Source: JAGOBP01 sp964550855
Lineage (GTDB): Bacteria; Chloroflexota; Anaerolineae; Fen-1058
Assembly (NCBI GenBank): GCA_964550855.1
Contig: CAZKBQ010000003.1
Location: forward strand, 107,334-171,333
Length of the DNA: 64,000 nucleotides
Direction: 5' to 3'
Shown here in pieces: positions 9,389-17,908 of the stretch; the stretch's first letter is position 1, and each line of letters opens with the position of its first letter. The notes below the pieces were generated by a model, which saw nothing but the letters and a program-made list of their open reading frames with translations, was not told the origin of the DNA and searched no databases. The position numbers and the translations under genes are program-made.

Positions 9389-9779
9389 CGAGTGGAACTC
9401 CGGTCAATGAGGCTGCAACAATTATGCCCGATGCGAGGGAAGTTGTCCACAGTGAATGGCGGTTTTGGATTTTAGATTGCAGATTTTGGATTGCAGATTG
9501 GAGAGTGGAGGTTGGGATGAGGGCGGTGACAGGGCGCAGGCGGGTTGTGCCAGGAAACGTGTCGACTGGACACAGTGAACTGTCGGAACTGCCAAGGACG
9601 GTCATCGCCCGGATTATGAGGCGAGGATCATCGGGTCTGGGAACAATGTCGCGGGAGTTGCGTCACGCACCGCGCAGTAAGGGCTTTTTCACCGCATGGC
9701 GCATTTTAAAACGGGCAAGACTCACCAAATCGGCCCGCGCAGCACAAAGTTTTCGATGTAAGATGAACGATTGAGCGGG
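9389..9779. other. 391-bp intergenic region, no convincing gene
   Basis: Open frames here have compositions unlike the neighbours and no recognisable protein. The region contains the heptameric repeat at 9461-9516. Otherwise I see nothing, apart from a possible promoter for the leftward ABC gene that I cannot define. Confidence 0.6.
9461..9516. repeat. Heptameric tandem repeat (GATTTTG/GATTGCA)n
   Basis: Eight consecutive 7-bp units: GGTTTTG, GATTTTA, GATTGCA, GATTTTG, GATTGCA, GATTGGA, GAGTGGA, GGTTGGG. It lies wholly inside a non-coding region. Confidence 0.85.
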
Positions 9780-10640
9780 TCAATCGTCTGCGCCGCGCTC
9801 GCCAACCTCGCCGCCCCGTGACCCGGCCGCCTCGCGCCGCACAATCTCCCGGATTAACGTCTTGCGCTGCGCGCCGCTCAGCGTCTCCATCTTGCGCACG
9901 CCCAGCGGATCGATCACCTCGCGCAGCAGGCGCACCTCTTCGACGGTGGGCGGCTCAGTCTCGCGCACGTCCGGCGCCAGGTCCAGTTCAAAGCCGGTCT
10001 TGATTTGAATCGAGGCGGGAGATTGTCCCGGATGACAGGCGATGAGCCGCATGCGGCCGTTCGCCCAGTCGAACTGGCCCAGGTTGGTGACGCAATACTG
10101 CGGGCCAAGCTCGGGCCGATCGGGCGTGTGGCCGCGCCCGCTGACAAAATCCACCCGCTCCACAAACACCGCGCGCGAATGACGCGGCACGTACAGCATC
10201 AACCGCGGATTGTACGTGGTCACGTCGGCGATGCCGCCGCTGCCCGGCAGCCGCATCTGCGGCCGGGCGTGCTCGCCGCCGATGAAGACGTTGTTGAGGT
10301 TGCCGCAGGCGTCCACCTGCGCGGGCCGCAGAAATTCCTTGGGTTGAAAGCGCGGCAGAAACTCGCAGCTGATCTGCGCAAAGCTCATCAGCGCCAGCCC
10401 GTGATCGAGCCACGGTGCTTCGATGCGCGTCAGGCCCAGCGGCGCCCAGCGCCACGAGAACGTGCCGCCCACCGCCGACGCCATGGCGATGTCGGGCGCG
10501 TGGGTGAGTTTGGCCAGGATCACGCCCGCCATCACCAGCGGCGTGGCAATGCCCTGCGCCACGATGTCGGTGTTGACGATCTGGCGCGCGATGCAAACGG
10601 AGATCAGTTCGTCGATGGTGTAATCGGTGGCGGATGTCAT
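9780..10640 (-). CDS. CoA-transferase/hydrolase beta subunit, IpdB/GctB-like
   Basis: 286 residues. The sequence fits the beta subunit of class I CoA-transferases, closest in pattern to IpdB: GVILAKLTHAPDIAMAS, a central RLPGSGGIADVTTYN, then FVERVDFVSGRGH, VTNLGQFDW and EVIDPLG. The SENG-type catalytic Glu motif of true CoA-transferase beta subunits is not visible, as in IpdB, which acts with IpdA as a CoA-ring hydrolase on steroid-derived substrates. The required alpha subunit is not encoded nearby. The ATG at 10640 is chosen; a TATAAT box (10671-10676) lies upstream. Confidence 0.85.
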   Translation of the reverse strand: MTSATDYTIDELISVCIARQIVNTDIVAQGIATPLVMAGVILAKLTHAPDIAMASAVGGTFSWRWAPLGLTRIEAPWLDHGLALMSFAQISCEFLPRFQPKEFLRPAQVDACGNLNNVFIGGEHARPQMRLPGSGGIADVTTYNPRLMLYVPRHSRAVFVERVDFVSGRGHTPDRPELGPQYCVTNLGQFDWANGRMRLIACHPGQSPASIQIKTGFELDLAPDVRETEPPTVEEVRLLREVIDPLGVRKMETLSGAQRKTLIREIVRREAAGSRGGEVGERGADD

Positions 10641-10707
10641 TGGTTCGATTCGCGTTGCAGGCTGGCCCGCATTATACCGCACTCGGCCGGGTGAGCGCCG
10701 CGCCGAT

Positions 10708-11343
10708 TCACAACCGCAGCCCGTACACCAGCAGATCGATCGTGCGGCCCGTGCTCGGCCGGTACAGATCGGTGGGTGTGCGCTGCAGCAGCACAAAGCC
10801 CAGCCGCGCGTACCACGGCGCGGCGACGGTGTTGGCGCTGCTGGTCTCTAAGTGGACGCCCTTAATCCCCTCGGCGCGGAGTTGAGCCAGATAAGCCGTC
10901 ATCAACGCCCGGCCGATGCCCTGCCCGCGCATGTCGGCGCGGGTGTTGATGTGTAGGTGCGCCGGATACGGCGACAGATCGAGATAGGGCACGCGCAGGC
11001 GGGCGTAGCGCCATATGTAGCCCAGCGACTTGCGCGTGAACAACCCCCGGTAGCGCAGCGTCAACGCCCGCCACGCCACGCGGCGCAGGTGCGCGCTCGC
11101 CCAGCGCTGATAGGCCCGCGTGTCCGGGCAGCCCATCAGGTAACCCAGCACGTCGCCGTCGTCGCCTTCGGCCACCCACAGATGATCGCCGGCGGCATCG
11201 GTGTAATACGCGGCGAAGGCGTCCAGAAACAGTTCGCGCGCGTCGAAGAAGCGCTCAATCGGCTCGCCAAAGTGCGCGCTGTCGCCGGCGATCTGCCAGA
11301 CGGCCGATCGATCACGCGGCTGATAGAGGCGAAGGTGCCACAT
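10708..11343 (-). CDS. GNAT family N-acetyltransferase
   Basis: 211 residues. The acetyl-CoA binding motif of GNAT folds is seen as RGQGIGRALM (about 140-150), followed by HLETSSANTVAAPWYARLGF, which is typical of the C-terminal half. The N-terminal half has LYQPRDRSAVWQI. Substrate unknown; the family acetylates small molecules or protein amines. Its start codon lies 32 bp inside the end of the upstream glycosyltransferase gene, so the two are probably translationally coupled. Confidence 0.88.
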   Translation of the reverse strand: MWHLRLYQPRDRSAVWQIAGDSAHFGEPIERFFDARELFLDAFAAYYTDAAGDHLWVAEGDDGDVLGYLMGCPDTRAYQRWASAHLRRVAWRALTLRYRGLFTRKSLGYIWRYARLRVPYLDLSPYPAHLHINTRADMRGQGIGRALMTAYLAQLRAEGIKGVHLETSSANTVAAPWYARLGFVLLQRTPTDLYRPSTGRTIDLLVYGLRL

Positions 11344-12487
11344 GCGGGGCTGTCCGTTGACTCGATGGGTTGACTGACCGGGCCGCGCTCACAGCCAGTC
11401 GCGCTACCTCGCCGGCTGCGTCCGGGCGGGCAGCGCGCTGCGCGGCGGCACGCATGGTCGTTTGGGCAGCCGCGTCGTTCAGCAGGGCATCGGCCAGCGC
11501 CACGGCCTCGGCCGGCCCGTCGGCCAACCGCGCCGCGCCGGTTGAGGCGAAATACTGCGCGTTCAACGTCTCGTGCCCGGTGAGCACACGCGGCACCACG
11601 GTGGGCACGCCGGCCGCCAGCAGTTCCGACGCGGCCAGACCGCCCGCTTTGCTGATGACCACATCGGCCGCGGCCAACCACAGTGCCATATCGTCCACAA
11701 AGCCGCGCACCATCCAATCGGGGTTCAGGGCGCGCAGTTTGCGGCGCAGCGATCGATTGGTGCCGGTGATGAACACAATTTGCGCGGCGGGTGGGCGGGC
11801 CAGCAGGGCGCGCGCTGCGCGATCGAGGCCGCCCACGCCCAGGCCGCCGCCCATGATAAGCAGGATGGCTCGATCATTGCCTAGATTGAGACGGCGGCGG
11901 GCGGCCACCCGATCGATCTTCTCGGCAAAAGCGGCCGCAATTGGGATACCGGTCACGGCCAGGCGCTCGCGCTCGACGCCGTCGCGCGCCAGCCGGACGG
12001 CAGCGTCAGCCGTCGGCACGCAGTAGGCGTCCGTGCCGGCGTGCTGCCACATGCGATGCGGCTCAAAATCGGTGATCACTGTGATGAGCGGCGCGGCCAG
12101 GCGCTGCGTCCGACGCCACGCCGCGCACAACTCGGCGGCGAGGAAGTGCGTGCAGACCACCGCCTGCGGATCGAAGGCGTCAATCGCCTGCAGCAGATGT
12201 GGCGTGCTGATCTGCTGGGTGCGGGCGCGCGGACCGCGCACCAGCCGGTCGAAGATGCGGCGGTCGGTGGCGCGATAGGCCAGGCCGTACAGGCCGGGCC
12301 AGCGCGTGATAAGTCGCAGGCCGCCGCCTACATACAGGGCGTGAAAAGCGCGCTGCGTGTAGGCCATCACATCCAGCAGCTGCGCGGCGGCGCCCAGCGA
12401 ACGGGCGGCTTCGGCCACGGCTTCGGCGGCGCGCCGGTGGCCTGCGCCCGCCGTGCCGTACAGGATGAGGAGACGTGGAGCTGTCAC
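11312..12487 (-). CDS. MGDG-synthase/UgtP-like diacylglycerol glycosyltransferase
   Basis: 391 residues. The N-terminal half matches the MGDG-synthase type domain (LILYGTAGAGHRRAAEA, then VITDFEPHRMWQH near 150). The C-terminal half is a glycosyltransferase family 28 sugar-nucleotide domain (MGGGLGVGG near 235, ADVVISKAGGLAASELLA near 310, VPRVLTGHE). It probably makes glycolipids or a lipid anchor at the inner face of the membrane. The GTG at 12487 is chosen because TATAAT (12494-12499) lies only 6 bp upstream, so longer versions would not be transcribed; the mRNA would be leaderless. Its last 32 bp overlap the acetyltransferase gene. Confidence 0.88.
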   Translation of the reverse strand: MTAPRLLILYGTAGAGHRRAAEAVAEAARSLGAAAQLLDVMAYTQRAFHALYVGGGLRLITRWPGLYGLAYRATDRRIFDRLVRGPRARTQQISTPHLLQAIDAFDPQAVVCTHFLAAELCAAWRRTQRLAAPLITVITDFEPHRMWQHAGTDAYCVPTADAAVRLARDGVERERLAVTGIPIAAAFAEKIDRVAARRRLNLGNDRAILLIMGGGLGVGGLDRAARALLARPPAAQIVFITGTNRSLRRKLRALNPDWMVRGFVDDMALWLAAADVVISKAGGLAASELLAAGVPTVVPRVLTGHETLNAQYFASTGAARLADGPAEAVALADALLNDAAAQTTMRAAAQRAARPDAAGEVARLAVSAARSVNPSSQRTAPHVAPSPLSAA

Positions 12488-12493
12488 GAATTG

Positions 12494-12499
12494 ATTATA
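12494..12499 (-). promoter_or_regulatory. -10 element giving a leaderless glycosyltransferase mRNA
   Basis: TATAAT on the minus strand ends 6 bp before the GTG at 12487, so the predicted transcription start coincides with the start codon. No -35 match stands out. Confidence 0.5.
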
Positions 12500-12619
12500 C
12501 TCGAAGCGCTGGGACGCTAGAGCGGGGCGGTGGCCACAATGGGAGCGGCGAACGATCGGGCGGGGCATAAAACGATCGGGCGGGCCAGAGACGCGCTCTG
12601 ACCCGCCCACGTGCTAACG

Positions 12620-12745
12620 ATCCAATTCAACCAATCATCGGTCAACCCACAACTATCCAGTAAGCTTGTCAATCCCCCGGCCAACCAATCAATCGATTAA
12701 CCAACTCTCCAACCAGCCCATCCACCAACCGACTAATCCACTTGC
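12620..12745. repeat. Degenerate CCAACC/CAATC octamer-like repeat
   Basis: The spacer between htrA and the glycosyltransferase gene is almost free of G on the plus strand and built of near-repeating 8-bp words such as AACCAATC, AATCGATT, AACCAACT and CTCCAACC. No gene is visible in it. Confidence 0.5.
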
Positions 12746-12758
12746 CCGTTATTAACGC

Positions 12759-14075
12759 TTACCGTGGCCGCGCCTGCAGCTTGGCCGTCAGGTTCAGCGT
12801 CTGGCCGTTGCGCCACACGCTCAACGTCACCGTGTCGCCCACTTTGTAGCGGTTCAATGCGCCGAAGAACGTATTCTGATCGTCCATGGCGTACTGCCCG
12901 ATCTGGGTGATGATGTCGCCGGCTTTCAGGCCCGCCTGGTCGGCGGCGGTGTCGGCTTCCACAAACTGGACGTACACACCCCAGTCCATCGGCAGCCCAT
13001 TGGCCCGCGCGATCTCCGGCGTGATGGCTTGCCAGCGGATGCCCAGAAACGGCCGGTCATAGTAGCCCTTGGCGATCAGCTGTGAAGCCACGTCGCTGAC
13101 GGTGTTGGACGGGATGGAGAAGCCCAGCCCTTCGGCCACGTCGCCGCTCAGCCCGCTGCCGCGCACGATGGCGGTGTTGATGCCGATGACTTGTCCCGCC
13201 AGGTTGACCAGCGGCCCGCCCGAATTGCCGTGGTTGATGGCGGCATCGGTCTGCAGCATGTTCTCCAGCGAGAAGCCGTTGCCGGTGTCCAGGCTGCGGC
13301 CCACGGCGCTGATGACGCCCGAGGTGACCGTGTTCTTGAAGTCGCCCAGCGCGCTGCCGATGGCGATGACGGTCTCGCCGATCTGGACGTTGTCTGAGTT
13401 GCCCAGCGTGGCGACGGCGGGCACTTCACCATCCACTTTGATCACGGCCACGTCGGCGTACTGGTCGGCGCCCACCAGTTTGGCCGGGACTTTGGTGCCG
13501 TCGGCATAGATCACCTGCAGCGATTCGCTGTTTTCGATGACGTGATTGTTGGTCACGATGTAGCCCTGCGGCGAGATGATCACGCCGGAGCCTGACGAAG
13601 TGGGCTGCTGTACCTGGCTGCCGCCGAAGAAGCTGAAGACGCGCTGCGCAGGCTGGGTGTTGATGACCGTGACGACGGCGGGCTGCACTTTCTTCACAGC
13701 TTCCACGGCCGCGGCGCTGGAATCACCCGCTCCGGTCACGGCCGGGACCGCGGCCACGGTGCGGCTGGCCGTGGGCGTGACGCTGCTTATCGTCACCGTC
13801 TGCGCGGCTCGCAGGGCGTTGGTGGCCACCAGGCCGCCGGCCACACCGCCGCCAATGGCGCCAAAGATCAAGCCGATAATCAATACGATCGTTGCGCCCA
13901 TCACCCCCAGGCCGCGCCGCCGCGGTTGAGGGGCGGCGACTGCCGGCGCGGGCGCCGGCGGCTGATAAGCCGGGCGCTCATACGCTTCGGCGCGTATCAC
14001 CGGCGTCGGCTCGGTCGATTGCGACGGGGCCGGATTCTCTTCCGGCAATTGCGGATTCAACGGTTCCCAGCTCAT
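12759..14075 (-). CDS. htrA: HtrA/DegP-type S1C serine protease with PDZ domain
   Basis: 438 residues. A Pro-rich cytoplasmic N-terminus precedes one membrane helix (about 56-85). The trypsin-like domain has the triad His178 (VTNNHVIEN), Asp208 (YADVAVIK) and Ser285 (NHGNSGGPLV). A C-terminal PDZ domain follows (about 340-435, ending in DTVTLSVWRNG). HtrA proteases degrade or refold damaged envelope proteins outside the membrane. A strong GGAGGTG site lies before the ATG. The promoter carries the four-hexamer direct repeat at 14121-14173, shared with the lipoprotein gene at 38613, which suggests control by an OmpR/PhoB-class regulator. Confidence 0.96.
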   Translation of the reverse strand: MSWEPLNPQLPEENPAPSQSTEPTPVIRAEAYERPAYQPPAPAPAVAAPQPRRRGLGVMGATIVLIIGLIFGAIGGGVAGGLVATNALRAAQTVTISSVTPTASRTVAAVPAVTGAGDSSAAAVEAVKKVQPAVVTVINTQPAQRVFSFFGGSQVQQPTSSGSGVIISPQGYIVTNNHVIENSESLQVIYADGTKVPAKLVGADQYADVAVIKVDGEVPAVATLGNSDNVQIGETVIAIGSALGDFKNTVTSGVISAVGRSLDTGNGFSLENMLQTDAAINHGNSGGPLVNLAGQVIGINTAIVRGSGLSGDVAEGLGFSIPSNTVSDVASQLIAKGYYDRPFLGIRWQAITPEIARANGLPMDWGVYVQFVEADTAADQAGLKAGDIITQIGQYAMDDQNTFFGALNRYKVGDTVTLSVWRNGQTLNLTAKLQARPR

Positions 14076-14120
14076 AATGGCACACCTCCGGTCAAATCAT
14101 CACTCGCTGTTTCGAAAGTG

Positions 14121-14173
14121 ATTATGCCGCGGCTGGCTTAAATCGACGTTAAATGAGGCGTAGAGGATGGTAA
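14121..14173 (-). promoter_or_regulatory. Pho-box-like direct repeat and -10 of htrA
   Basis: On the minus strand four hexamers, TTACCA, CTACGC, TTAACG and TTAAGC, start at 14173, 14163, 14152 and 14141 (spacings 10, 11 and 11 bp). After 9 bp comes CATAAT (14126-14121). The same hexamer order, spacing and -10 distance occur at 38495-38547. The repeat replaces a -35 box, as at PhoB- or PhoP-activated promoters. Confidence 0.65.
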
Positions 14174-14184
14174 GAACGGGCGCG

Positions 14185-15438
14185 CTACGGGCGCGGCGTG
14201 GCGATGACCTGACCAGGCCGCGGCGTGCTGGTGGGGGTGGGCGTGGGCGGATTGGCCAGCCACTCAAACGTGTACTGGCTCAGCGGGCTGACGACGCTGT
14301 AAATGGGCGCACCGTCGCTGCCCGTGCCGGTCTGCCGGATGATTTCCACTTTCCAGCGGAAGACGCGGTTGCGGTCGTCCGGCTCCGGGAACAGATCGAG
14401 CGGCAGATGCCAGCTGGTGGCAAGCGTGCGGATGGACAGCGGCGCGCGCGTGCCGTTGACCTGCACCACTTCGGCGCGGTACAGCTCGTTGGGTTTAAGC
14501 ACACCCGATGAGAGCCATTGCAGCAGCACCGGCTGCGCATTGCCGATGATGATCTCTTGATCCAGCGGCGTCAACAGAGTGACCGGTGGATAGTTGGTCT
14601 GCGGCGTGGCGGTGGCGTTGGCGGCCACCGGCGCCGGCGTGGGGGTGGCGGTGGCGTTGAGCGGGATGATGAGCTGCTGGCCCACCTGCAGGGCCTGTGG
14701 ATCAGCGATGTTGTTGCGCGCGATGATCTGATCCATCGACACCTTCACCTTCTCGGCGATCTCGCTGAGCGTGTCGCCGGCCTGCACGGTGTACACCGCT
14801 TCGGATGGGGTGGGCGGAATGGGCGTGCGGGTCAGCTCAAAGCCGATCGGGGTGGGAGTATTGGTCGGCTTGGGCGTGGGCACCGGGATCTTCAGCACTT
14901 CGCCAGGAAAGATGTAATCATTAGGCCCTTTGCCATTGAAGGCATACAGCTCGTCGAAGGTGATCCCGTAGAAATCGGCAATGCCGCCCGGCGTGTCGCC
15001 GCTTCTGACGGTGTATTCCACCGGCGGGATGGGCGTGGGCGTAAAGGCCGTCGTCGGCGACGGGGCCAGCGTGCGGGTGGGCGTGGGGGTGCGAGTGGGC
15101 GTGCGAGTGGGCGTGGGCGTCAGGGCCAGCTGCGCCGCTTCTTGCGAGGCCTGCACCACCAGCGCCAGGATCAGGCCGACGAGGATCGTCGTAAACACGA
15201 TGACGAAGATGCGCGTCGGCCGCAGCGCGGCCTCTTCGCGCTTCTCGCGCTGGATGGCCTTAAGCCGGGCCTGCTCGGCTCGGGCGATGGCCACCAGGTC
15301 TGCGCCGCAGTACAAACAAGTCTTGGCGCGGGCTGCGATGGGCGAACCGCACTGCGGGCAGATGTGTTGTTGTTCGGGGGCAGGGCTGCCGTCCGGCGGC
15401 ACAGTGTCGCGCGGCGCGCCCGGGCGATGCAGCTTCAT
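14185..15438 (-). CDS. Membrane-anchored LysM protein with N-terminal zinc ribbon
   Basis: 417 residues. The N-terminal cytoplasmic part has a double CxxC zinc ribbon (CPQC and CLYC, about 28-45). One membrane helix (about 76-98) and a Thr-Pro-Arg stalk follow. There are two LysM modules, YTVRSGDTPGGIADFYG (about 145-190) and YTVQAGDTLSEIAEKVK (about 218-262), which bind peptidoglycan or related glycans outside the cell. The C-terminal ~120 residues form a beta-rich domain of unknown role. The ATG overlaps the HD gene stop as ATGA, so the two are co-translated. Confidence 0.9.
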   Translation of the reverse strand: MKLHRPGAPRDTVPPDGSPAPEQQHICPQCGSPIAARAKTCLYCGADLVAIARAEQARLKAIQREKREEAALRPTRIFVIVFTTILVGLILALVVQASQEAAQLALTPTPTRTPTRTPTPTRTLAPSPTTAFTPTPIPPVEYTVRSGDTPGGIADFYGITFDELYAFNGKGPNDYIFPGEVLKIPVPTPKPTNTPTPIGFELTRTPIPPTPSEAVYTVQAGDTLSEIAEKVKVSMDQIIARNNIADPQALQVGQQLIIPLNATATPTPAPVAANATATPQTNYPPVTLLTPLDQEIIIGNAQPVLLQWLSSGVLKPNELYRAEVVQVNGTRAPLSIRTLATSWHLPLDLFPEPDDRNRVFRWKVEIIRQTGTGSDGAPIYSVVSPLSQYTFEWLANPPTPTPTSTPRPGQVIATPRP

Positions 15439-16013
15439 TTCGCCAGACTACCATCCAGCCCCAGCGCCGGCGCGATGGCCTGCATGGCCTGCAGCACCTG
15501 GCCGATGTGCTCGTCGAGGGGCACGCCCAGATCGGCGGCCGCGTGTTCGATCTCCGTCCGATCGACGCCTGCGGCAAAGACTTTGTCTTTCCACTTTTTC
15601 TTCACGCTGGATATGGTCACATCGGCGATGTTCTTGCTGGGCCGCACCAGCGCCACGGCCGTGATCAGGCCGGTCAACTCGTCGCAGGCATACAGGGCTT
15701 TTTCCATGTCGGTCTGGCGCGTGACGCCGGTCACTTCGGTGGCGTGCGAGAGGATGCAGCGGATGACTTCTTCGTCCACGCCGCGCTCGCGCAGGATGCG
15801 CGAACCGACGACAGGATGGCCGTCGGCGGCCACATCGGGATAACGCTCGTAATCGAAGTCGTGCAGCAGGCCCACCACCCCCCACCGATCGGGATCGGCG
15901 TTGAAGCGGGGCGCGTAAGCGCGCATGGCGGCTTCGACGGACAGCATGTGTTTGCGCAGCGAATCGCTGGCGGTGAATTCGGTGACGGTGTTCCAAGCTT
16001 CGTCGCGGTTCAT
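15435..16013 (-). CDS. HD-domain (HDIG type) phosphohydrolase
   Basis: 192 residues. The metal-binding HD signature is seen as LLHDFDYERYP (about 48-58) with a further His in CILSHATEV (about 88-92). Such single-domain HD proteins are cytoplasmic metal-dependent phosphohydrolases, often of nucleotides; the substrate is unknown. The ATG at 16013 has GAGGAA 6 nt upstream; a TTG two codons earlier is less likely. A TATAAT box lies at 16041-16046. The stop overlaps the LysM gene start. Confidence 0.87.
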   Translation of the reverse strand: MNRDEAWNTVTEFTASDSLRKHMLSVEAAMRAYAPRFNADPDRWGVVGLLHDFDYERYPDVAADGHPVVGSRILRERGVDEEVIRCILSHATEVTGVTRQTDMEKALYACDELTGLITAVALVRPSKNIADVTISSVKKKWKDKVFAAGVDRTEIEHAAADLGVPLDEHIGQVLQAMQAIAPALGLDGSLAK

Positions 16014-16064
16014 GGGCAATTCCTCGGGAAACGCGCGGCGATTATACCACAGGCGACTCGGCGC

Positions 16065-16967
16065 TTAGGGGCGGGGCGTAGGTGTACGGGTGCCCGTGGG
16101 GGCGCTGGTAGCCGATCGGGTGGGGGCGGGCGTTGACGTGTTTGTCGGCGTCAACGTGGGCGTCGAGGTGGCGGTGCGCGTCGGCGTCAGCGTAGGCGTC
16201 GAAGTCGGCGTGCGGGTGGCGGTGGGCGTGGGCGTCGAAGTCGGCGTGCGAGTGGCGGTGGCGGTGAAGGTCGGCGTCGGCGTGTTGGTGGGTGTGCGAG
16301 TGGGCGTCGGCGTGCGCGTCGGCGTCTGGGTATTCGTCGGCGTCAGGGTCGGCGTGGGCGTGTCGGTCGGCGTATTGGTCGGCGTGGGTGTGCAGATGCG
16401 CGGCGGACACTGGGTGGGTGTCCACGTCGGCGTAAACGTCCACGTCGGCGGAATCGTTGCGGTGCGGGTGATGGTGGGCGTGGCCGTGGCAACAGGCGCA
16501 GGCGAAAGGCGACTGCTTAGCAACGATACGAAGGCGATGCCCAGAATGATGATGGCGCCGCCGCCCAGCACATACATTAAAGTTCGCTGTTGCCGCGGCC
16601 GGATGGGCTTGCGCGCCAACCGACGCGCTTTCTGGCGTTTATGGGCGTCGGTCGGCTCCACCGGCACCGCCGCGTCCGGCTGGGCGGCCGCCAGTTCGGC
16701 CACGGCCGCCGAGGCCGCGGCGCGATGCCGCGCCGCCACCTGTTCCAACTCGGCCGCGGCTCTGGTGTTCTGCGGATTGATGGCCACGACCTGGCGCAGA
16801 CATTCCTCGCGCTCGGCGTCATCGGCGGCGATGGCAGCCAGCCACGACCAGGCGACTTCGTTGCGCGGCTCGGCGATCAGCACGAGATTGAACATCTCGC
16901 GCGCCTTGTCGTGAAGGCCGCGCTGCGCGGTGAGGATGGCCTGACCGAGGAGTTCTTTGGTGCCCAT
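16065..16967 (-). CDS. TPR-like membrane protein with long Thr-Pro extracellular tail
   Basis: 300 residues. Residues 1-75 are helical and tetratricopeptide-like (LLGQAILTAQRGLHDKAREMF, then EAWSWLA-type spacing). A Lys/Arg-rich segment precedes one membrane helix (about 130-152). The remaining 145 residues are almost only Thr, Pro, Ala, Arg and Ser, with TPTPT/TRTPT repeats. The topology predicts a cytoplasmic repeat domain and an extended cell-wall-spanning stalk, probably O-glycosylated. No enzymatic motif is seen. TATACT at 16998-17003 is a likely -10. Confidence 0.8.
   Translation of the reverse strand: MGTKELLGQAILTAQRGLHDKAREMFNLVLIAEPRNEVAWSWLAAIAADDAEREECLRQVVAINPQNTRAAAELEQVAARHRAAASAAVAELAAAQPDAAVPVEPTDAHKRQKARRLARKPIRPRQQRTLMYVLGGGAIIILGIAFVSLLSSRLSPAPVATATPTITRTATIPPTWTFTPTWTPTQCPPRICTPTPTNTPTDTPTPTLTPTNTQTPTRTPTPTRTPTNTPTPTFTATATRTPTSTPTPTATRTPTSTPTLTPTRTATSTPTLTPTNTSTPAPTRSATSAPTGTRTPTPRP
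16070..16460. repeat. Low-complexity tandem DNA coding for the Thr-Pro tail
   Basis: The plus strand repeats GTGGGCGTCGGCGTGCG-like words with 6- and 18-bp periodicity, encoding Thr-Pro repeats on the minus strand. Similar but shorter tracts lie at about 15055-15125, 18770-18870 and 27560-27775. Confidence 0.8.
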
Positions 16968-17054
16968 GGTGGACCGCTGTCCGCTGCGTTGAGGCCAAGT
17001 ATAGCATGAATCGTGGCGGACGATGAGGTCCGGTTGAAGCGGAACGCGCCTTGC

Positions 17055-17723
17055 TCAATCGATGGGCAGTTTGTCGCCCAACACCGGCGTGGGCTTCAGC
17101 ACGTTGACATCCAGCCACGCCGCAAGGGTGGCGGCGATTTCACGGATGTCCCACCACGTCTGCGCGCCGGCCGCGTAGCTGTGTCGATCGGCCGACACGC
17201 CGATGGCGTCGATGCCGAATGCGCTGCACAAATACAGGGCGCGATCGAGGTGAAAGGCCTGCGTCACCAGAATGGCCCGTTCGACGCCGAAGATTTCTCG
17301 CGCGCGATAACAGCTGTCGTAGGTGCGGCGGCCCGCGTAATCCAGCACCAGCGCTTCGGCGGGCACGCCCAGTTGAAGCGCTGTTCGCCGCATGGCTTCC
17401 GGCTCATTGTAATCGATGAAGCGATTATCGCCGGACAGGAGGAGCTTGGAGACCAGACCGCGCTGATAGAGCTCGGCCGCGACGGCCACGCGATCATACA
17501 GCACGGGGGTCGGCCCGCCCGATCGGGTCAGCCCGGCCCCAAAGACGATGGCGATGCGCGGCGGCCCGTCGCGCGGCACATCATCTGGCGCGGCATAAAT
17601 GCGCGCCGCGTAGGCCAGATGCAGCCACGTATTCAGAATCAGCACGCCCAGCATCGCCGCCCCGCCGGTCAGCAGCGCAGCCAGCAGCAGGCGTTTGAAC
17701 GTAGTCCGTAATCGTGCGAACAT
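17055..17723 (-). CDS. SanA/YdcF (DUF218) family protein
   Basis: 222 residues. An N-terminal membrane helix (about 12-34) is followed by the DUF218 fold: IVFGAGLTRSGGPTPVLYDRV, LLLSGDNRFIDYNE, VLDYAGRRTYDSC and ILVTQAFHLDRALYL. SanA/ElyC/YdcF proteins influence envelope integrity and vancomycin sensitivity in other bacteria, through an unknown reaction. The domain probably faces outside. A TATAAT box (17739-17744) lies 15 bp before the ATG. Confidence 0.9.
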   Translation of the reverse strand: MFARLRTTFKRLLLAALLTGGAAMLGVLILNTWLHLAYAARIYAAPDDVPRDGPPRIAIVFGAGLTRSGGPTPVLYDRVAVAAELYQRGLVSKLLLSGDNRFIDYNEPEAMRRTALQLGVPAEALVLDYAGRRTYDSCYRAREIFGVERAILVTQAFHLDRALYLCSAFGIDAIGVSADRHSYAAGAQTWWDIREIAATLAAWLDVNVLKPTPVLGDKLPID

Positions 17724-17873
17724 GATCGATCGGGGCTGATTATATCACCCGGATCGAGCCAGCATGGCTTTCAAACGACAGGGATCACGGCTGAGCGGCA
17801 TCACCGCGAATTTGCTTCACCATCGCCGCCAATGTGCCTCCGCGCGCGTAATCGCCAGGACTGTTCCGCATAA

Positions 17874-17901
17874 TTGACTTTTATCCAGAATACGGCATAA
17901 T
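17874..17901 (+). promoter_or_regulatory. Promoter giving a leaderless mRNA for the five-helix membrane protein
   Basis: TTGACT (17874-17879) and CATAAT (17896-17901) are 16 bp apart. The ATG at 17909 begins 7 bp after the -10, at the predicted transcription start, and no ribosome binding site precedes it. Confidence 0.6.
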
Positions 17902-17908
17902 CAGCGCG

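Noticed and set aside
9373..9774. Open frame of 133 codons on the plus strand
   Set aside because: It overlaps the ABC gene start, runs through the heptameric repeat (giving a Trp/Phe-rich repeat) and has no ribosome binding site or family.
16070..16460. Dense direct repeats that could suggest a CRISPR array
   Set aside because: They encode a Thr-Pro tail in one long frame, with short 6/18-bp periods and no spacers; no cas gene is near.
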